Below, piece by piece: positions 58,578-64,000 of a stretch of DNA of 64,000 nucleotides. The translations under genes and the position numbers were made by a program. Position 1 is the stretch's first letter. Each line of letters opens with the position of its first letter. Origin of the DNA: an uncultured bacterium (GTDB taxonomy: Bacteria > Patescibacteriota > Gracilibacteria > Absconditabacterales > Absconditicoccaceae); contig CAMVNG010000001.1 in assembly GCA_947168815.1 (NCBI GenBank), forward strand, positions 372,001 through 436,000, in the 5' to 3' direction. The notes below the pieces were generated by a model, which made no database searches, had not been told where the DNA came from, and saw nothing but the letters and a program-made list of their open reading frames with translations.

Positions 58578-60032
58578 ATGGAAAAAACAAAAGAACTTCT
58601 TGCTAGTCTAAATGACCACCAACTAGCATATGTCAATTTAGATCTTGCAAACCCTAAAAACGGTGAATATATGTTGGCTGTATATCACTTAAAACCAGGG
58701 AAAAATTTAAATATTCTTCAAGCAGCATGTGAAGTTGCTGCAGAATCTTCTACTGGTACAAATTTCCTTGTACAAACAGAAACTGCATTTTCTAGAGAAA
58801 TGAATGCCCTTGTATATAAACTAGATCAAGAAAAAGAACTTGTATGGATTGCTTTTCCTTGGAGACTTTTTGATAGAGGAGGAAATGTACAAAACATAAT
58901 GACATACATTGCCGGAAACATTTTTGGGATGAAAGAAGTTTCTGCACTAAAGCTACTCGATGTTTGGTTCCCCGCAGCAATGCTTGAACAATATGATGGA
59001 CCAAGCTATACATTAGCTGACATGAGAAATTATTTAGGAGTTCATAATAGACCTATTCTTGGAACAATTATCAAACCAAAAATGGGATTAACATCTGCAG
59101 AATATGCTGAAGTGTGCTATGATTTTTGGGTATGAGGAGGAGATTTTGTAAAAAATGATGAACCTCAAGCAAATCAAGACTTTTGTCCTTATGATAAAAT
59201 GGTAAAACATGTAAAAGAGGCCATGGACAAAGCTGTAAAAGAAACAGGACAAAAGAAAGTCCACTCATTCAATGTATCTGCTGCAGATTACGACACAATG
59301 ATTGAAAGATGTGAAATGATTAAAAATGCATGATTTGAACCAGGTTCATACGCTTTCCTAATCGATGGAACTACTGCAGGATGGATGGCTGTTCAAACAT
59401 TAAGAAGAAAATATCCTGATGTATTTATTCATTTTCATAGAGCAGGTCATGGAGCATATACAAGACCAGAAAACCCTATTGGTTTCTCAGTACTTGTCCT
59501 TTCAAAATTTGCAAGATTAGCCTGAGCTAGTGGAATCCACACAGGAACAGCCTGAGTTGGAAAAATGGCAGGAGACAAATCTGAAGATATTACAGCAGCA
59601 GACGGTATAAGATACATGAAAAAGAACGGACATTTCTTCGAACAATCTTGGTGAACAATTCCAGAAACAGATAAAGATTTCATCGACTTAGTACAAAGAG
59701 ATGAAGACCTTGAAGAAGTTCTTAGAGATGACTCATGGAGAGGACTCAAGATGTGTTGTCCTATCATTTCATGAGGACTTAATCCAGTACTTCTAAAACC
59801 ATTTATTGATCTTATGTGAACAACAGACTTTATTACCACAATGGGAGCTGGATGTCACGCCCACCCTAAAGGAACACAAGCTGGAGCTAAAGCTATTGTT
59901 CAAGCCTGTGAAGCATATCAAAAAGGAATTGATATTCATGACTATGCAAAAACAAAAAAAGAATTAGCAGAAGCGATTGAATTCTTCGAAAAACCAAAGA
60001 AAAAAGACTCTAGTTTAAGAATCGCATCATAA
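58578..60032 (+). CDS. rbcL: RuBisCO large subunit, form II/III
   Basis: 484 residues. Active-site residues are complete: K166 in GTIIKPKMG, carbamylated Lys K192 with D194 and E195 in GGDFVKNDEP, HFHRAGHGAYTRP, loop 6 K329 in GVGKMAGD, and SGGLNP. The numbering coincides almost exactly with form II (Rhodospirillum K166, K191, K329), and the 30-residue insert typical of form II/III is compatible. In SR1 and other CPR bacteria this enzyme works in the AMP-ribose salvage route. The first TGA-Gly is at G187; before that none occur for over 180 codons. Followed by the 60057 gene after 24 bases. Confidence 0.96.
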
Positions 60033-60056
60033 TTTTATTCTCTAAATAAAAACAAA

Positions 60057-60590
60057 ATGTCTGAATTAACTGCAACATTAAATAAGTCAGTTGAAAATGC
60101 AGCAAAAAAGCTACTTGTACATTTTAAAGAACAATATGGAGCAATGATTTTCATACCATTAGGTGTTAGTGAAACAACAACTCCTGCAAAAATCGTTCCT
60201 AGTGTTGTTCCTGCTTTCGAACAATCAATGCTTTCTGCTGAAGGAAACAATATTACTGTCCTTATGAAAGATGAAAAAGTTGGAGAAGTATTTGATAGTT
60301 TTATGAACGCATTCTTTAACTCTCTTAATTTTATAGCTAAAGGAATTATGAATGGTCTTGGACTAAAAATGATGTGGGCTGATTTTAAAGTATCTCTCGC
60401 AAACCGTAAACAAAATAATCAAGAAGGATATATAAGACGAAAAAACAACCTTACCTTAGTTATTCAATGAGTCTTTGACGAAATTGTTAATGATCTAAAA
60501 ACACAAGGAATGAGTGTTACAATCACCAACGGTACAGAAAATTTTAATAGTGTTGCAGAAGCTATCGAAAAATTAGAAATATTTGCATAA
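60057..60590 (+). CDS. Unknown protein co-transcribed with RuBisCO
   Basis: 177 residues, one TGA-Gly (VIQGVFDEI). Soluble, with a helical N-terminus, a central segment FMNAFFNSLNFIAKGIMNGLGLKM that is hydrophobic but broken by polar residues, and a short alpha/beta C-terminal part. I recognise no family. It starts 24 bases behind rbcL with no terminator or promoter in between and ends at a strong terminator, so the two are one transcript. An assembly factor or regulatory partner of RuBisCO is possible but purely contextual. Confidence 0.65.
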
Positions 60591-60610
60591 AAACTATAAA
60601 ATAAAGAAAT

Positions 60611-60638
60611 AAGACTCCTCAAACAAAGGAGTCTTTTT
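60611..60638 (+). terminator. Terminator of the RuBisCO operon
   Basis: AAGACTCCT/AGGAGTCTT stem with a 7-base loop, followed by TTT. Confidence 0.88.
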
Positions 60639-60690
60639 CTGAATTATAGAATAAAAAAGGGAACAAAAGATTGTTAAACAAGAAGATTTA

Positions 60691-60718
60691 TTGAAAATAA
60701 AAAAATAATCATTAAATA
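60691..60718 (+). promoter_or_regulatory. Promoter of the putative RNA gene
   Basis: TTGAAA (60691-60696), 16-base spacer, TAAATA (60713-60718). The expected start, about 7 bases downstream, coincides with the first base of the RNA closing stem at 60726. Confidence 0.5.
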
Positions 60719-60725
60719 ATAACTA

Positions 60726-60871
60726 GCTGATTATCTCGCAATGAAGTTTACTATCAAAATTCTCAACTTATACATGGGAGCCAAAAATCCTATCTGTATG
60801 GATAGTGAGGAGCTACCCACCTTTCCGTAAGGAGAGATGATATACTTTGTTACGGATAATCGGTCTTTTTT
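60726..60871 (+). ncRNA. Putative structured RNA, about 146 nt
   Basis: No ORF fits this stretch, yet it is strongly self-complementary. GCTGATTATC (60726-60735) pairs with GATAATCGGT (60855-60864), and CGCAATGAAGT (60737-60747) with ACTTTGTTACG (60844-60854), giving a closing rod of some 20 bp with a few G-U pairs and one mismatch. Inside lie GGGAGC/GCTACCC around a CTATC/GATAG hairpin (60776-60818), and CTTTCC-GTAA-GGAGAG (60821-60836) with a GNRA tetraloop. A T run follows the closing stem. It does not match SRP, tmRNA or RNase P signatures; a 6S-like RNA or a new class is possible. A leader of the following gene is the alternative. Confidence 0.55.
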
Positions 60872-60888
60872 ATAAATGACATTATAAA

Positions 60889-61800
60889 ATGGAAAATATT
60901 CAATTAGAATACCAAGGAACAGGAAATGAAAGAATTGATGTTTTCCTCTCAAAACAATTCCCTTATTCTAGAAATTTTTTTCACCATATAATTGAAAGAG
61001 GAGGTGTTTCTATAAATAATAAAGCAGCAAAAAAATCACTAAAACTTAAAATTTGAGATAAAATAACAATAGACGATTTAGAAAGATATCTTTCCCCAAT
61101 AATCCTTGAAGAATCACCTGACATAGAAATTCCTATTCTTAAGGAAGAAGATGACTATCTTGTCATTAACAAGCCCAAAGGAGTATTATCTCATCCAAAT
61201 AGTATACGAGACATTTCACAACCAAATGTAGTTTGATTCCTATACCATCATTATAAAAATCTTCCTTCTATAGGAAATTTTATAAGAGCTGGTATTTTAC
61301 ATAGGCTCGATAAAGATACAGATGGTTTAATGATTATTGCAAAAACAGAAAAAGGTCTATCCCATTTTAAAAACCTATTTATGGAAAAATCATCAAAAGA
61401 TACTATCGAAGAAAAAAACAAAACACCACTAAAAAAATGGTACCGTTGTCTTTGCAAACAAACACCTTTATGAAAAAATTTTTTAAGAGAAATAAATAAA
61501 AAATGACTTCCTTATCTAATACAAGAAACAGTTATCGCCAAAGTTCCTCATACAACACCAAAACTCTGAATCACACAAATAGAAAGTATTGAAGAAAAAA
61601 ACTATTCTAACGTATTCTTACATTTGCAAATTTTTACATGAAGAACCCATCAAATAAGATACCATTTAAGCAACCATGGACTGCCTATCGTTTGAGATTA
61701 TCTCTATTGAGATGATAAAAAATGACCATTACAATTAACTGCCTATAAACTAGAATTCTTGGATTGTAATCAAAAATTAATAAATATCGAAATACCATAA
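60889..61800 (+). CDS. RluA/RluD family pseudouridine synthase
   Basis: 303 residues. An S4-like N-terminal domain (ERIDVFLSKQFPYSRNFFHHIIERGGVSINNKAAKKS), catalytic segment ILHRLDKDTDGLMIIAKT with the nucleophilic Asp (HRLDKDT; family has T-S-G where this has T-D-G), and FTGRTHQIRYHLSNHGLPIVGD. It isomerises uridines in rRNA (RluC/RluD type). An insertion of about 50 residues between these motifs is longer than usual. It starts 18 bases after the RNA gene. Confidence 0.9.
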
Positions 61801-61854
61801 TACGATATTATTATAAATACCAAATTCTATAAAATCAAAAATAATAATTTAAAA

Positions 61855-61888
61855 AAAAGTGAAGTTTTTCATTCTTCACTTTTTTGTA
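61855..61888. terminator. Terminator between the pseudouridine synthase and surface protein genes
   Basis: AAAAGTGAAG/CTTCACTTTT stem with a 9-base loop, A run before and T run after, so it can serve both convergent genes. Confidence 0.85.
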
Positions 61889-61910
61889 TTCTAAGGTTAT
61901 CTGTTCAAAA

Positions 61911-64000
61911 CTATTTTCTATAGACCTCTAATGCTGTATTAAATTCTTCAGCACCTGGAGGTAAACTTCACCAAAGATCAGGACTATATTCAACCAAAAC
62001 AGATGCTCAATTAAGAACCACATCCCTCTTGGCTTCAGGAGTATCTGACTTTTCTCTAAACCAAGTATATAATTCAGATCTTCTCTCATTTACAACTTTA
62101 GTAAGATCTCAAATTGCAACTCCTTTGATATGAAGATTTCAATAATTACACCAATCAGAATTTGAAACATTTATATTCTTCATATCATTTTTAGATTCAA
62201 ATCCTTGACCTGCATAGAATATTCATTTAACCATCTGTCATGCATGACCATATGACACTTTACCAGAAGAATCCTTATTACCATTACATGCACCTTGCGC
62301 ATCAAACACAATTTTACCTTTTGTCATAATCATTGCATTTGAATAAAGATTTCCCCTAATTCTAATAACTGCATTTGGATCTGTAGCAACAAGAGTAAAT
62401 GGAACATTCGTCATCTTGATTAAACTTCCATTATCTCAATTACCATCAATATAAATATCTTTCTTGTTAGTAAAGTATATAGACTTTCAACTTACCTTTG
62501 TTAATCCTGAAATTCCAGTAGACTTTGCTTGTTTTGAATATTTAGAAACAAATTTATCAAAAGTTGTTGCTAAACTCTTTGGCACAGAATAATCAGAAGG
62601 ATTAACTTCTTTTGTGATATCAAATAACGTAAATCCATTCTTTGTCTTATAATATTTAAGAGGCGTATTCAATGCATTAGATCCATATGTACTCTTTTGA
62701 ACCATATATGGATTTGTTACAGCAAAATCAACCTCACAAACTCTATCATTAACAGTTATAGATGATCAATCTTTACCATCAGAACAAATATCATATGTTA
62801 CACTTTGAAGTGAAATCTTATATTCACCAAACAAATCAATCGCTTTTTTAGTAATAACTGTTTTAGAACCATCTACACTACTACTTGCTCATTCTCAGAA
62901 CTTCTTAATAAGAACCTTTGAAGAAATAGGAGCTAAAGTAGGATAAGTGTGCCAACCATCATCCAATGTTGCAAAAACATTTTTAACACCCTCACCTTCA
63001 GAATAAAGTTGACTTCATTTAAACCATCAGTTTTTATTCTGTTCTATGAATTTAGCAATTGATGGATATGTAGGATTTCACCATGCATTAGTACCAACAC
63101 ATGGAGCATTGAATTCATAAACAATATTATCCATTACTCACTTCTTCTCTGTTTTATTAGGACCATATATTCTAAAATTACACATCATTGTCTCAAGAGA
63201 AATATGTCCATCTGAGTTTTTATCACTACATTTAGTAACGAAATTATCTGTCAAATATTTTGATCTATCGGCAGAAGACATCTTTCCTATAGCACCTTCC
63301 ATATTCCAAAAGAATGGCAATAATTCTCCTTTCATTATTGAAATTGATCCATTTTGGACATTGAAACATGCAGGAGCCTCTCAACTTTCATTCTTTAATG
63401 TACATGAACTAGTACAAGTCCATCAAGCATATTCTTTTTCATAAACATCTCCATTATTGAAAAGCTTACCATCAGAACCTACAATCTTTGATCATCCTAA
63501 ATCACACATTTCAATTCCTCACTTCTTACCATCTCAACAATATGGTGTTCATCCACCACCACCTCATCATCATCCACCTCATGGATTACCTCAACCAGGT
63601 GTTGTAACTTTAGCATTATCATTTGGACATGGATCAACCTCCTTTCAATCTTTATCATAGCATACATACGCTGTATTAGTTTCAGCATCCTTCTTTTGTG
63701 TTACAAAGATAATTGTTAGAGTATCACCTCTTACAAAATATCATGAACCCATATCAACATTCCATGTCAAAATATGTGTTCCATTTCAAGTACTAACACT
63801 TGGAACAATACTATATGATTTTTGATCTCATTTATTATTTGTTCAAAAAGCAATAACTCCTGTAAAATAATTATCTTTTACTGCATATGATTTATCACTT
63901 TGGAATAATAATTTAGAATCATTCAATGTATCCTTAACTCTAAACTTTTGCATTGGCTCACTTGCTCAAGCAATAATTAACTTAAAATATACAATTGAGT
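61911..64000 (-). CDS. Large surface-exposed protein, C-terminal part (5' end outside window)
   Basis: At least 696 residues. The visible part has beta-rich segments (ILTWNVDMGSGYFVRGDTLTIIFV), a glycine linker with NP (63549-63596), a short Cys-rich module CGDGKKGGIEMCD of the DUF4215/Myxococcus type, EF-hand-like DKNSDGHIS, and repeated beta-helix-like stretches such as NKKDIYIDGNGDNGSLIKM. No membrane anchor is visible at the C-terminus. Probably secreted or cell-wall-attached; similar long proteins in this group are thought to contact host cells. Family unknown. Confidence 0.7.
63549..63596 (-). other. Poly-glycine linker read partly through TGA codons
   Basis: In the surface protein frame these 16 codons read G-G-G-N-P followed by eleven G. 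Six of the fourteen glycines are TGA and the rest GGT/GGA, mixed without pattern, a direct internal proof that TGA is used as glycine. Confidence 0.9.

Noticed and set aside
60776-60836. Signal recognition particle RNA at the GTAA tetraloop hairpin
   Set aside because: The conserved domain IV sequence around the tetraloop (symmetric loop and GCAGC side) is missing and the loop is not at the tip of the rod.
63457-63660. Plus-strand His/Pro-rich open frame
   Set aside because: It is the complement of the poly-glycine linker (ACC/TCA repeats) and has no gene features.

Overview
The window is a contiguous stretch of a small, AT-rich bacterial chromosome that reads UGA as glycine (genetic code 25). 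Under the standard code nearly every gene is broken by TGA; with TGA = Gly they become full-length proteins ending only in TAA or TAG, and TGA falls on invariant glycines (ATP synthase beta P-loop GGAGVGKT, S12 DLPGVRYH, GatB VGLEIH). Together with a form II/III RuBisCO this points to Candidatus Absconditabacteria (SR1), with Gracilibacteria (BD1-5) as the alternative. Most TGA-terminated ORFs here are fragments of real genes, so coordinates below are from code-25 reading.

Layout. 1-2930: 3' end of trpS and three pseudopilin genes. 2940-7275: gatB and a type IIA topoisomerase A subunit. 7417-8490: WecA/TagO-like transferase. 8494-12607 (minus): glycosyltransferase, rnpA, AI-2E-type permease, small membrane protein, minimal SufBD-like protein and an unknown. 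12761-19706 (minus): valS, a membrane protein, rpmE, RNHCP protein, tRNA-Lys, rpmB, rplY, rplS, two unknown small basic proteins, rpsG, rpsL. 20041-22768: pyruvyl transferase and uvrC. 22763-25783: dnaE without a PHP domain. 25914-27141: two T4SS-pilin paralogs from a recent tandem duplication. 27290-29182: divergent recA and lexA around a palindromic operator. 29328-32485: small membrane proteins, a membrane-anchored HTH protein, a GH26-like glycosidase and a DUF456 protein. 32496-36793 (minus): murD, topA, DUF192. 36881-39381: lysS and mutY. 39569-46352: a complete F-type ATP synthase operon with unusual gene order and a double-hairpin c subunit. 46468-50229: RND-family transporter with an RDD-like tail. 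50445-53212: TPR protein, ftsX, and a sigma-region-4 protein. 53499-57541: a T4SS-like module (VirB4 ATPase, polytopic membrane protein, pilin-like protein). 57611-60590: TIM-barrel protein, RuBisCO and a co-transcribed unknown. 60726-60871: a putative structured RNA gene. 60889-61800: pseudouridine synthase. 61911-64000: 3' part of a large surface protein with a poly-glycine linker.

How the parts work together. The ATP synthase carries the residues of a sodium-binding c ring. RuBisCO in this group is known to act in nucleotide salvage rather than the Calvin cycle. The T4SS-like genes, the two pilin paralogs and the pseudopilins suggest surface filaments or DNA/protein transfer. Repair proteins are pared down: DnaE lacks PHP, UvrC lacks the C-terminal HhH and MutY lacks the Fe-S cysteines, while recA/lexA appear to share an SOS operator.

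Promoters found by eye share a TTGnnn -35, a 16-base spacer and a TATACT-like -10. Obvious Shine-Dalgarno sequences are generally missing. No CRISPR array, insertion sequence, rRNA or replication origin was seen.
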